From contig CAKQYA010000046.1 of NCBI GenBank assembly GCA_934293005.1, forward strand, positions 1-11,741: a stretch of DNA of 11,741 nt, in the 5' to 3' direction. Shown here piece by piece: positions 1 through 6,856 of this stretch. Source of the DNA: an uncultured Bacteroidaceae bacterium (GTDB lineage Bacteria > Bacteroidota > Bacteroidia > Bacteroidales > Bacteroidaceae). A model generated the notes under the pieces. The model was not told the origin of the DNA. It saw only the letters and a list, made by a program, of their open reading frames with translations, and made no database searches. Position numbers and translations under genes: made by a program. Numbering within the stretch: position 1 is the stretch's first letter; each line of letters opens with the position of its first letter.

Positions 1-9
1 ATATTGTTA

Positions 10-24
10 CCTATATAATATAGG
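10..24. repeat. 15-bp AT-rich palindrome
   Basis: The arms CCTATAT (10-16) and ATATAGG (18-24) are exact reverse complements around one central A. A one-base loop cannot form a stable RNA hairpin, so if it is functional it would more likely be a dyad protein-binding site. The AT-richness makes a chance origin quite possible. Confidence 0.4.
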
Positions 25-140
25 CAAACGCCCAACTTCTTGATTTTCAATCAAAGTCCAATTTAGAGCGAGTTATAATAATTAACAAACTATTTAACCC
101 CAATAGGCCATTAGACCGAAACTGAAAGTTTATGATGACA

Positions 141-291
141 TTATTGCTCCTTTTCAACTCTTGCCAGCGTTTCTTTAGGCATCTTGCTTCCATTGGCGTT
201 TCGACATAGCCCGCTATGCCTTCAACACTGGCTGTTGCAACCTGCTCGACACAAACACTAACAAGATATGAAATCTAATGACCAATTTGGG
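141..291 (-). repeat. Diverged intergenic repeat, copy A
   Basis: Read on the minus strand, this stretch aligns with the plus strand at 3693-3845. By hand count, 41 of 73 bases match without a gap in the first part (291 to 219). Then 31 of 40 match in a core (218 to 179) that includes an identical 13-mer, GGAAGCAAGATGC. A looser tail (178 to 141) needs at least one single-base gap. The two copies are therefore inverted relative to each other. This copy sits just downstream of a good promoter (300-330), unlike copy B. The reading frame is not conserved between copies, which argues against a protein. It could be a decayed dispersed element, a leader or a structured RNA; I do not recognise the family. 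Confidence 0.6.
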
Positions 292-299
292 TTTAAGCG

Positions 300-330
300 C
301 AAAGATAGCACAAGTTGAAGACTTAACAAA
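300..330 (-). promoter_or_regulatory. Bacteroidota-type promoter, leftward
   Basis: On the minus strand, TTTG (330-327) is followed by 19 bases and TATCTTTG (307-300). This matches the Bacteroidota primary sigma consensus of a -33 TTTG and a -7 TAnnTTTG with about 19-21 bases between them. The expected start of transcription is around 293-296, just before repeat copy A. It is the best full promoter match seen in the window. Its target is either the repeat RNA itself or a minus-strand gene beyond base 1. Confidence 0.6.
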
Positions 331-359
331 ACAAACACGCTTTTTTCACGATGGATCGC

Positions 360-2888
360 TTATCTTTTCACGCCTTTCACCGCCTCTGCCTCCATAGGAT
401 TCTCCGGCCAATAATGTTTAGGATACCTGCGGCGCAATTCTTTACGAACGTCATAATAAGCATCTCTCCAAAAACTGCTGAGATCCCGTGTGAGCTGCAC
501 AGGCTTGAAGCCTGGAGAAAGCAATTCCATCAATACAGGCAACCTTCCTCCATCAACACAGGGTGTACGTTCCATGCCGAAGCATTCCTGCAAACGCACA
601 CTCAGCACAGGCGCCGATGCTCCATGACGATAATCCACCCGTATCTTGCTGCCCGAAGGAACGACTATATGGCTGGGCGCAAGACGATCCACCTCTTGCT
701 GTTTATCATATGGAATGAGTGTCCAAAGAACCTCCGCCATATCTATCTTCTTAAATTCACTTATAGTAGTGCGGATGCGTCCGCCCTGTTCAAGATAGAA
801 AGGAAGCCACGAAGATGCTACAGAAAGAACATGGTCGGCAGAAATGTCAGGCAATGACAGTTCTGGGTGCCAAGCCGACACCATAGCCACACGCATTTGC
901 AGACGTGACACACTCTCATTCCAATCGAACATGCTCAGGCCATCTTTTTGAGCAGCCTCACAAATAACAGATAAAACAGCATTCTTGTCGGCATTATGCA
1001 AAGGGACGCTATCCACCACCAATGATCCTATGACACGCTCTCTCTTCATAACCACAGAACCGTCTTTTGAATCCCAAGAAATATTGTCACGTTGACGCGT
1101 CGCAATATCATCCTCACGCAAAGGAGCCGCAAGAAACACACGGCCACCTTTGTCTGACGCATTGAGCGAAGCTATAGAAAGCCAAGGATAAGGCGTCAAA
1201 GTATCATCTTTGTGGAGATTCACCGTCAATCCGCTTGCCAACCTATAGCAGCCAATGCCATCCACAGACTTAGCTACTCTTTCTGGATAAGCTATAGCCA
1301 CGAGACGACCTATATCCTCTGGACAGACATCACTGTCATCCTCTTGCAGCCTCATCATACGGTAATATTCACGCGCTATCTGCACTATGCGCATCCACTT
1401 CCCTTGATATTGCCGACATCTTGCAGCACGAAGCGCACTTAAACGAATGCTAAGGTCTGCTCCTTGTTCTGTTTGTTGAGACAATGGATCTTTTTCTTCA
1501 AGCACAGCTGCCACATCGCAAGCAAGGCATTTCAAGGACACGGTATCTGCTCCTATCATCATCCTTGAAATGCGCGGATGACACGGCATCTGAGACATGC
1601 TTTTGCCAAGCGGAGTGATACGTCCATCGTCATCAATAGCGCCAAGAAGCTTAAGAAGATTCTTCGCATGAGCCAACGCAGCGGATGGCGGCGGAGTGAG
1701 CCAAGGAAGATAGAGAGGATCATTTTCTCCAAAAGCAGCAACGCAAAGCACCAATGGTGCAAGGTCGGCCTCTAATATCTCAGGGGTGCGATGCTCATCC
1801 ATGCGATGTTCAGAAGACTTGGTCCACAAGCGATAGCATGTGCCGGGAGCTGTTCGGCCCGCACGGCCCGCACGCTGAGATGCCATGTCATTGCTGATGC
1901 GCACAGTGTCAAGATGCGACATTCCTGTACGTGAATCATAGACAAGTTTACGGCAATAGCCAGAATCGACCACCAGCCGCACCCCTTCAATGGTGATTGA
2001 CGTCTCTGCTATTGGTGTGGCAAGCACAACCTTACGTCCGCCTTCACGCGAAGAGGCAATGGCACACCTTTGATGCTCGGCCGACAGATTGCCATAGAGC
2101 GGGTACACCACTGTTGGCGAAAGACTATCGCCAAGCAAATGGGCACACTGCATGATGTCGCCTTGCCCTGGAAGGAATGCCAACACATCACCTTCATGCT
2201 CTCTATGAGCACGTGATACAGCAGCCGCCACTTTGACAGCAATATCCTTCACTTCTAAAGTCTCATCCGAATGACAAACATCAACAGGATACATACGTCC
2301 AGCACTCTCTACAAGCGGAGCGTGAAGCGCATCACAAATGGCTGTCGCATCTATTGTGGCAGACATGATTACAATCTTCAAATCTGGCCGCAGTATTTCA
2401 TGACATTGACGGGTTAGAGCCAATGCTAGATCAGAACTGATGCTTCGTTCATGAAACTCATCAAAAATGACAACCGACACATTCTCAAGCGTCGGGTCGC
2501 TCACAAGCATGCGAGCAAGAATACCCTCTGTTACGACTTCAACCTTCGTCGAAACGGAAACCTTATTTTCAAAGCGCACACGATAGCCTACAGTTTGTCC
2601 GACACGCTCACCCAGCATATCTGCCATACGCTCAGCTATCTGACGTGCAGCCAGCCTCCGAGGCTCAAGCATAATAATGCGATCGCAATCATGCTCAGAG
2701 CCCATTATGCCACCAAGTCCAGCCAATATTGTAAGGGGAAGAAGAGTGGATTTGCCTGCTCCTGGTGGAGCCGTTATGACAACGCAATCATGCTCGGCTA
2801 ATGTTTCATTGACTTCAACAGCAATATTAGAAGCAGGCAAACAATCTGCCCTATGTGTGATTTCATCTATTGTCATGTTTTTGATCAT
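360..2888 (-). CDS. hrpB: ATP-dependent DExH-box helicase HrpB
   Basis: An 842-residue superfamily 2 helicase of the DEAH/RHA group, close to the roughly 810-840 usual for HrpB. Visible motifs are Walker A APPGAGKST (about 40-48), motif Ia EPRRLAAR (75-82), Ib VTEGILARML (119-128), motif II DEFH (143-146), SAT (176-178), FLPGQGDI (238-245), ATPIAETSITIEGV (290-303) and motif VI QRAGRAGR (338-345). The C-terminal hallmark of the family is present: PSGSKIRVDYRHG, then VRLQECFG, LLSPGFKPVQLTRDL, and YPKHYWPENP close to the end. The protein is predicted to be a cytoplasmic NTP-dependent nucleic-acid helicase; its physiological substrate is poorly known. The first ATG is used here; a second Met four codons later (2876) is equally possible, because a -7-like TATATTTG (2890-2897) ends one base before the first ATG. 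The gene lies 121 bases downstream of the unknown gene at 3010-3561 on the same strand. Both are flanked by inverted copies of an intergenic repeat. Confidence 0.95.
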   Translation of the reverse strand: MIKNMTIDEITHRADCLPASNIAVEVNETLAEHDCVVITAPPGAGKSTLLPLTILAGLGGIMGSEHDCDRIIMLEPRRLAARQIAERMADMLGERVGQTVGYRVRFENKVSVSTKVEVVTEGILARMLVSDPTLENVSVVIFDEFHERSISSDLALALTRQCHEILRPDLKIVIMSATIDATAICDALHAPLVESAGRMYPVDVCHSDETLEVKDIAVKVAAAVSRAHREHEGDVLAFLPGQGDIMQCAHLLGDSLSPTVVYPLYGNLSAEHQRCAIASSREGGRKVVLATPIAETSITIEGVRLVVDSGYCRKLVYDSRTGMSHLDTVRISNDMASQRAGRAGRTAPGTCYRLWTKSSEHRMDEHRTPEILEADLAPLVLCVAAFGENDPLYLPWLTPPPSAALAHAKNLLKLLGAIDDDGRITPLGKSMSQMPCHPRISRMMIGADTVSLKCLACDVAAVLEEKDPLSQQTEQGADLSIRLSALRAARCRQYQGKWMRIVQIAREYYRMMRLQEDDSDVCPEDIGRLVAIAYPERVAKSVDGIGCYRLASGLTVNLHKDDTLTPYPWLSIASLNASDKGGRVFLAAPLREDDIATRQRDNISWDSKDGSVVMKRERVIGSLVVDSVPLHNADKNAVLSVICEAAQKDGLSMFDWNESVSRLQMRVAMVSAWHPELSLPDISADHVLSVASSWLPFYLEQGGRIRTTISEFKKIDMAEVLWTLIPYDKQQEVDRLAPSHIVVPSGSKIRVDYRHGASAPVLSVRLQECFGMERTPCVDGGRLPVLMELLSPGFKPVQLTRDLSSFWRDAYYDVRKELRRRYPKHYWPENPMEAEAVKGVKR

Positions 2889-3009
2889 TCAAATATACAT
2901 TCACCATCCTGCAATTAAGCTGTAGCGCACTTTGATCACATAAAAATTGATTATCTACGTAAAACAGGTTCTATTACCTAAAGGCCATTAACAAACAACC
3001 ATAAAAAAA

Positions 3010-3561
3010 TCACTCATCCAATCTTGTCATGTGATACCCCATAGCCTTCAACTGCATGGCAGCACCCATCAAATACATCTGATGCAAAGCATCTACAAAA
3101 GCACGGAACGCTTGTTGCGTACCAGGCTCAAGATTCTGATGGCAGAGGAAATTATAAGTACGCGAGGCGCACTCGCCCACCACTGCAGAAAGAGCCTTAT
3201 GCTGTTCTGTGCCAAGCGACAGCACATTCACACAGATGTAGTCATCCATATGGTCAAAATCTATGCGATCACGCAAATACTTATAAAGATCAGGAACACG
3301 GCTGTAAAGATTCCAATCATCATCCCAATATTTTGCAACAGCCATGCCAATAAACATGACCCATCCCAATGCTACTGTTGGATATGAGTTGAACTCTCTA
3401 ACAGCATCAGGCAAATAACTATCACCTATCTTAGGCCAATGCGACTCTATATCGGGGGCATCGGGAAAATGCTCATCCACTCTGCCTATCGACATCAAAT
3501 ATCTATGAAGATCTTCATGGACCTGTTGTTCAATGCAAACCTTGTTTTGTTGTTGTGACAT
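3010..3561 (-). CDS. Conserved-looking protein of unknown function
   Basis: A 183-residue soluble protein. I recall similar unnamed proteins from Bacteroidales but cannot give it a family name. It has no signal peptide and no clear membrane helix; GWVMFIGMAVAKYW (about 64-77) is hydrophobic but short and interrupted by Lys. It looks mostly helical and is rich in aromatic residues, with blocks such as FPDAPDIESHWPKIGDSYL, FNSYPTVALGWVMFIGMAVA, DHMDDYI and a C-terminal LYLMGAAMQLKAMGYHMTRL. I chose the start MSQQQNK at 3561. The frame stays open to an ATG at 3597 that would add MMCRRILNISFI, but conserved-looking sequence begins only after MSQQQ. A TATCTTTT (3565-3572), one base off the -7 consensus, lies just upstream of the chosen start. 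The gene is upstream of hrpB on the same strand with a 121-base gap, so co-transcription is possible but not shown. Confidence 0.75.
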   Translation of the reverse strand: MSQQQNKVCIEQQVHEDLHRYLMSIGRVDEHFPDAPDIESHWPKIGDSYLPDAVREFNSYPTVALGWVMFIGMAVAKYWDDDWNLYSRVPDLYKYLRDRIDFDHMDDYICVNVLSLGTEQHKALSAVVGECASRTYNFLCHQNLEPGTQQAFRAFVDALHQMYLMGAAMQLKAMGYHMTRLDE

Positions 3562-3897
3562 GATAAAAGATATGTTTAAAATGCGACGGCACATCATATA
3601 TGTGCCATGCTACTATTAAAATTATAATAAGTATGACAAACCACTTATAATAAATAATCCAATAAATTGTCTACACTCACACAACAATCAGTACCGAATT
3701 GGTCGTCAAGTTCCGACTCTTGATATTATTTGTTGCACATAAGGAGCCACGAACAGCATCGTGGACATAGCTGACTATAGCCAAATGCAGACGGAAGCAA
3801 GATGCTGATAAAGCGCAGGCAATATTGTGAAGAATAAAGCAATATGAAGCAGCACTACAGGCATTAGCCGCAAGACATATTAAGGATAATGTGTGTG
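3562..3897. other. Gene-free stretch with decayed repeat copy
   Basis: This stretch separates ispD from the unknown gene. Bases 3693-3845 are the second repeat copy. The remaining parts, 3598-3692 and 3846-3897, are AT-rich; I see no terminator with a clear stem and T-tract for ispD and no full promoter match for the unknown gene. The minus-strand open frame at 3677-3913 overlaps ispD and the repeat and has no supporting features, so it is not called. Confidence 0.6.
3693..3845 (+). repeat. Diverged intergenic repeat, copy B
   Basis: This is the partner of copy A (141-291, minus strand), in opposite orientation. The shared blocks include GAATTGGTC near its start (3696-3704; one base different in A), CATAGC (3766-3771) and the identical 13-mer at 3793-3805. 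No TAnnTTTG element lies upstream of this copy, and in the frame open in copy A it carries stop codons. It therefore looks like the more decayed or promoterless copy. Confidence 0.6.
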
Positions 3898-4572
3898 CTA
3901 TCCTTTGGGACAAACAAGAGCTTCTGCCACAGCAATGTCAAATGGAGTGGTAATCTTAATATTCTCCCGATTACCTTCAACAAGCGTCACAGAATGCCCA
4001 TAACGCTCAATCACTGAAGCATCATCTGTGAAGAAATCCACATAATCCTGCTTATATGCCTCAAGAAGCAGCTTGGCGTCAAAAACCTGCGGAGTCTGGA
4101 CAAGCTTATAGTCTTTTCGTGTCACAGTCTCCGATGCGCCATTCACCCCCACATGCCTCAGCGTTTCCACCACAGGTGTCACAGGCACAGCAGCTCCCGA
4201 ACGTACTGCCTCATCATAGCATGCCTTGATTGTAGCTACAGAAACAAAAGGCCTCACTCCATCATGCACACCAACCAACACTGTCTGTTTCGGGACACAA
4301 GCCAAGCCATTCCGTACAGAATGGAATCGTGTGCCCCCACCATTGACTACATTATGCGGAACTGTGAAATGATACTTCGCGCATAGTTGATGCCAATAAT
4401 CCTGCTGTGTTTCAGGAAGAACCAACACAACATGCATGTCTCTGTCGTATTCATAGAAACGATCTATTGTACGCATCAATACCGGCTTGCCTCCAATAGG
4501 CAGAAATTGCTTGGGCACATCTGTTCCCATGCGCAGTCCTTTACCGCCTGCGACAATCACTACAGCATTCAT
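3898..4572 (-). CDS. ispD: 2-C-methyl-D-erythritol 4-phosphate cytidylyltransferase
   Basis: This enzyme transfers CMP from CTP to MEP, giving CDP-ME, the third step of the non-mevalonate isoprenoid pathway in the cytoplasm. The 224 residues match the usual 225-240. The N-terminal nucleotide-binding signature VAGGKGLRMG (7-16) with VPKQF (19-23) is intact, and HDGVRPF (103-109) follows. TRKDYKLVQTPQVF (151-164), TDDASVIE (182-189) and GNRENIKITTP (200-210) complete the family pattern. Lys21, Arg152 and Lys206 sit where E. coli IspD has its catalytic Lys27, Arg157 and Lys213. It is a stand-alone IspD with no fused IspF domain. The start ATG is the first codon of the conserved MNAVVIVAGG block, so it is well fixed. 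It lies 271 bases downstream of the DJ-1 gene on the same strand; no clear promoter of its own was seen, so it may be read from the exbB operon or from a weak promoter in that gap. Confidence 0.96.
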   Translation of the reverse strand: MNAVVIVAGGKGLRMGTDVPKQFLPIGGKPVLMRTIDRFYEYDRDMHVVLVLPETQQDYWHQLCAKYHFTVPHNVVNGGGTRFHSVRNGLACVPKQTVLVGVHDGVRPFVSVATIKACYDEAVRSGAAVPVTPVVETLRHVGVNGASETVTRKDYKLVQTPQVFDAKLLLEAYKQDYVDFFTDDASVIERYGHSVTLVEGNRENIKITTPFDIAVAEALVCPKG

Positions 4573-4843
4573 AATATCTGTTTGTCTATTTTAGAAATGA
4601 GAGTTTCGTCCATACACAAGGTTCGTTAGCAACACTTTCGTTTCACTCCAACAGGTGTTCTGTACTATCTATAATTTGACATGCCATACTCTATTACAGA
4701 TGTTTATTCTGTTTAAAGATTTCATGCAAGTATAGTTATATAAACGAGTATAGTGACAGGATACAGAAAGTATAAATGCGTTGAAGATATACTGTCAAAA
4801 GAGAAAGCATCCCACTTATACTGAAAATAATACTCTCGAATGC

Positions 4844-5401
4844 CTACTTACCTAAAAGCACATTATACATCATGCCCTCTTTAAGCATTTCTGCCTGTTG
4901 CTCGCTTGACAAATACTTCACCATCTCATAACCAAGAGCAAAAGCTGCAGCGGGACCATTGCCCGTAAACAACACTCCGTCACGCTGAACAATAGCAGCT
5001 GTATAATCTGCACCATCAAGGAAACTTTCAAAGCCAGGATAACATGTGGCCTTCTTTCCACGCAGCAATCCAAGTTTTCCATAAACCATCGGAGCAGCAC
5101 ATATAGCCGCCAGTGGCTTGCCTTCCTCATTATGCCTCAAGATGACCTTGCGCAGCCCTTCATGCTCGTCAAGATTTGTAGAGCCTGGCATGCCACCAGG
5201 AAGGAAAAGCATATCAGCGTCATTATAATCATTGTCTTCGAAAAGACTGTCGGCTACAATGCCTACGCCATGAGCACCTTTCACCACAGCATCACCGCTT
5301 ACAGACACTGTCTTTACAGCAAGTCCTGCACGACGGCAAATGTCAACAGGACCTATGGCCTCGACTTCTTCGAAGCCTGTTGCAAGAAACACATAAATCA
5401 T
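4844..5401 (-). CDS. DJ-1/PfpI family protein (ThiJ-like)
   Basis: A 185-residue cytoplasmic flavodoxin-like protein of the DJ-1 subfamily, the usual length. The nucleophile elbow is AAICAAPMVYG with Cys101, and the acidic partner is in GFEEVEA (Glu14 is the likely equivalent of DJ-1 Glu18). FLPGGMPG (66-73) and the C-terminal GNGPAAAFALG (147-157) are family hallmarks. Where human DJ-1 has His126, this protein reads ATCYPGFE (118-125), so a classical Cys-His dyad is not evident. Members have been described as deglycase-like, glyoxalase-like, chaperone or oxidative-stress proteins; the activity cannot be told from sequence, and the old label of a thiamine-biosynthesis protein should be avoided. 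The start is 9 bases after the tonB stop with GGAG (5406-5409) only four bases before the ATG, so it is almost surely the last gene of the exbB-exbD-tonB operon. Confidence 0.92.
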   Translation of the reverse strand: MIYVFLATGFEEVEAIGPVDICRRAGLAVKTVSVSGDAVVKGAHGVGIVADSLFEDNDYNDADMLFLPGGMPGSTNLDEHEGLRKVILRHNEEGKPLAAICAAPMVYGKLGLLRGKKATCYPGFESFLDGADYTAAIVQRDGVLFTGNGPAAAFALGYEMVKYLSSEQQAEMLKEGMMYNVLLGK

Positions 5402-5410
5402 ATTACTCCA

Positions 5411-6418
5411 TTATTTAAGTTTAAACCTATAAGTGATAGTGCCGCTCTCCACAGCATTGCCCTCAGAAAATTTCGACTGTTTAGCTGCAGCTACAGCCGC
5501 ACTCTTCAATGCAGAAGAAGAAGTGGTGCTTCGAGTCACACTCGCGCTTATCACCTTTCCAGCCGCATCAACCCGTATTGCCACAATCACTGTACCCTCA
5601 CTCTGAGAGTCAGCATATGCAGGCTTCGCCAAATAAACCACAGTGCGGTTGCCCACTCTCGCTGTAGTGCCTGTGCCCAAGCCTCCATGTCCTGTACTGC
5701 TGCCTACATTGCTGTCGCCAGTAGCACTTCCCTGATTTCCTTTGCCTGAAGTGTTTCCGCTGTCACCTTTGTTACCACCAGAACCAAATGCACCAGCAAC
5801 ACGGTTATTAGCCGCTGCTTTAGCTGCATCTTCTGCGGCCTTCTTGCGAGCTGCATCTTCTGCGGCCTTCTTGCGAGCTGCATCTTCTGCGGCTTTCTTG
5901 CGAGCTGCATCTTCTGCGGCCTTCCTGCGAGCCGCATCTTCTGCGGCCTTCTTGCGAGCAGTCTCTTCTGCGGTCTTCCTGCGAGCCGCATCTTCTGCGG
6001 CCTTCTTGCGAGCCGTCTCTTCAGCAGTCACAGATTTTTCTTTATCTTGCGTGATGACTGGTTTAGCATCCGATTTTTTTTTAGGTTGCGCCACATCCTC
6101 ACGCTTGGCAGGCTTATGTTCTTCAATCTTTGGCTGCGACTTGTGAGGAGCTGGTGCTACTGGCACAGATTCCACCTCTGGTTCATGTTCTCCAGCACCA
6201 TCAACGTCTTCTTCAGCTTCACCAGCATCTACAGGCAGTCCGCCCATGTCTTCGCCAGCAGCATCTTCTACCTGGCCAAGCAACACAGGCACTCCATCTT
6301 CTCTCTCCTTGTCAATCTTAGCCTTATGAATGGTCAAAAAAGCAAGAAGAAGCAGAAGCAAAGCGTGAAACACAATCGCTGCCACCAAGGCTATCAATTT
6401 ATCTTTCTTATTACTCAT
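5411..6418 (-). CDS. TonB/TolA-like energy-transducing protein with 9-residue repeats
   Basis: A 335-residue protein with one N-terminal signal-anchor helix (about 8-29, LIALVAAIVFHALLLLLLAF), then an acidic segment (36-85) and a Pro/Lys-rich stretch (86-130). Eight helical 9-residue repeats follow (132-203, A-E-D/E-A/T-A-R-K/R-K-A/T). Next is a Gly/Ser/Asn-rich linker (208-252) and a C-terminal TonB-like domain (about 258-335) with EGTVIVAIRVDAAGKVISASV and a terminal TYRFKLK. The helical repeat region recalls TolA domain II, whereas the C-terminal domain resembles TonB. The usual YP..A motif at the start of that domain is replaced by YLAKPAY. It probably links the ExbB/ExbD motor to outer-membrane receptors or to envelope integrity functions. 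The start is 22 bases after the exbD stop; a 9-codon mini-ORF spans the gap. Confidence 0.88.
   Translation of the reverse strand: MSNKKDKLIALVAAIVFHALLLLLLAFLTIHKAKIDKEREDGVPVLLGQVEDAAGEDMGGLPVDAGEAEEDVDGAGEHEPEVESVPVAPAPHKSQPKIEEHKPAKREDVAQPKKKSDAKPVITQDKEKSVTAEETARKKAAEDAARRKTAEETARKKAAEDAARRKAAEDAARKKAAEDAARKKAAEDAARKKAAEDAAKAAANNRVAGAFGSGGNKGDSGNTSGKGNQGSATGDSNVGSSTGHGGLGTGTTARVGNRTVVYLAKPAYADSQSEGTVIVAIRVDAAGKVISASVTRSTTSSSALKSAAVAAAKQSKFSEGNAVESGTITYRFKLK
5810..6025 (-). repeat. Eight tandem 27-bp units inside the tonB-like gene
   Basis: A 27-base unit, beginning on the plus strand as GCTGCATCTTCTGCGGCCTT, is repeated about eight times and encodes residues 132-203. The most similar neighbours differ by only one or a few bases (C/T and G/A changes), while the unit nearest the gene's 3' end (residues 195-203) is degenerate. 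Such near-identity at the DNA level suggests expansion by slippage or recombination, so copy number may vary between strains while the frame is kept. Confidence 0.9.
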
Positions 6419-6444
6419 TTCTCGATGGTGGACTGATTACTCAT
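6415..6444 (-). other. 9-codon mini-ORF bridging exbD and tonB
   Basis: Reading from 6444, the codons give MSNQSTIEK and stop. Its ATG overlaps the exbD stop as ATGA, and its own TGA overlaps the tonB start as ATGA. The two junctions share the 10-base direct repeat AATGAGTAAT. The arrangement could allow translational re-initiation from exbD to tonB, or could simply be a by-product of the short duplication. No Shine-Dalgarno sequence supports it. Confidence 0.3.
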
Positions 6445-6854
6445 TCTTTTGATGGAGGGCGTGTAGCCAATACCATCTTGAAATGGTTTTCATTAGCCAC
6501 GCTTAATATTTCCACAATATTCTTGTACGGCACTGATTCATCAGCATAAAGCGACACGAACAGTTCTGTTGAATCATTCACTTGCGTTTTCAACAATGCC
6601 GGCAGATCTTCCAAAGCCACTGGCTTCTCTTCCTCATTGCCCAAAGCAGCATAGAGGTTCAGATCCTTGTCAAGCACCACACGCGCTGTAGCTTTCACCG
6701 TGGTTTGCTTCTTACCCTGAGGCAAAAGCACCTTTATTGCATTTGGAGCCACCATCGTGCTTGTTATCATGAAAAAGATAAGCAACAAGAAAATGATGTC
6801 AGTCATCGATGCCATATTAAACGTTGGCGACACCTTTACACGTCTCTTGAACAT
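6441..6854 (-). CDS. exbD: ExbD/TolR family biopolymer transporter
   Basis: A 137-residue inner-membrane protein with a single helix (about 18-35, TDIIFLLLIFFMITSTMV) and a periplasmic domain. The motif MASMTDIIFLLLIFFM carries Asp19, the likely proton-handling residue equivalent to ExbD Asp25. It forms the proton channel with ExbB and drives the TonB-like protein encoded next. It begins only 2 bases after the exbB stop; a strong AGGAGG (6865-6870), lying within the Glu codons at the end of exbB, is placed 10 bases before the ATG, unusual in a genome where most starts have no such signal. Many Bacteroidota clusters carry two exbD copies; only one is present here. Confidence 0.95.
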   Translation of the reverse strand: MFKRRVKVSPTFNMASMTDIIFLLLIFFMITSTMVAPNAIKVLLPQGKKQTTVKATARVVLDKDLNLYAALGNEEEKPVALEDLPALLKTQVNDSTELFVSLYADESVPYKNIVEILSVANENHFKMVLATRPPSKE

Positions 6855-6856
6855 AC

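Larger units (their letters stand above)
1..359. other. Gene-free left end: promoter, repeat copy and palindrome
   Basis: No convincing gene lies here. On the minus strand a frame stays open for about 60 codons through the repeat at 141-291, but it has no good start and the equivalent frame in the second repeat copy is stopped, so I do not call it. The stretch holds a minus-strand promoter candidate (300-330), repeat copy A (141-291), a short inverted repeat (40-54, arms TTGATT/AATCAA) and an AT-rich 15-bp palindrome (10-24). Transcription from the promoter would run leftward out of the window, so the stretch may be the upstream region of a minus-strand gene beyond base 1. No T-tract terminator for hrpB could be identified. 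Confidence 0.6.

Noticed and set aside
141..300. Minus-strand frame of about 60 codons through repeat copy A (GIAGYVETPMEARC...)
   Set aside because: It has no good start codon, the frame is broken in copy B, and substitutions between the copies are not codon-biased.
351..857. 168-codon plus-strand open frame over the hrpB 3' end
   Set aside because: It lies antisense to the strongly conserved HrpB C-terminal domain and shows no family features.
102..2992. Shared AGGCCATTA at about 104-112 and 2981-2989
   Set aside because: Nine bases are expected by chance in a window of this size and the flanks do not align.
3677..3913. 78-codon minus-strand open frame after ispD
   Set aside because: It overlaps the ispD end and the repeat copy; there is no start signal and no conserved-looking composition.
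4573..4843. Promoter or RNA gene in the gap between the DJ-1 gene and ispD
   Set aside because: Only one-mismatch -7-like sequences without a -33 element, and no stable stem or repeat, could be found.
5132..5749. 205-codon plus-strand open frame across the DJ-1 and tonB-like genes
   Set aside because: It lies antisense to two well-supported genes, has low-complexity composition and no recognisable domain.
5742..6146. Plus-strand open frame with ASSAAFLRA repeats
   Set aside because: It is the antisense reading of the 27-bp repeats in the tonB-like gene; the repeat keeps the opposite frame open by periodicity alone.
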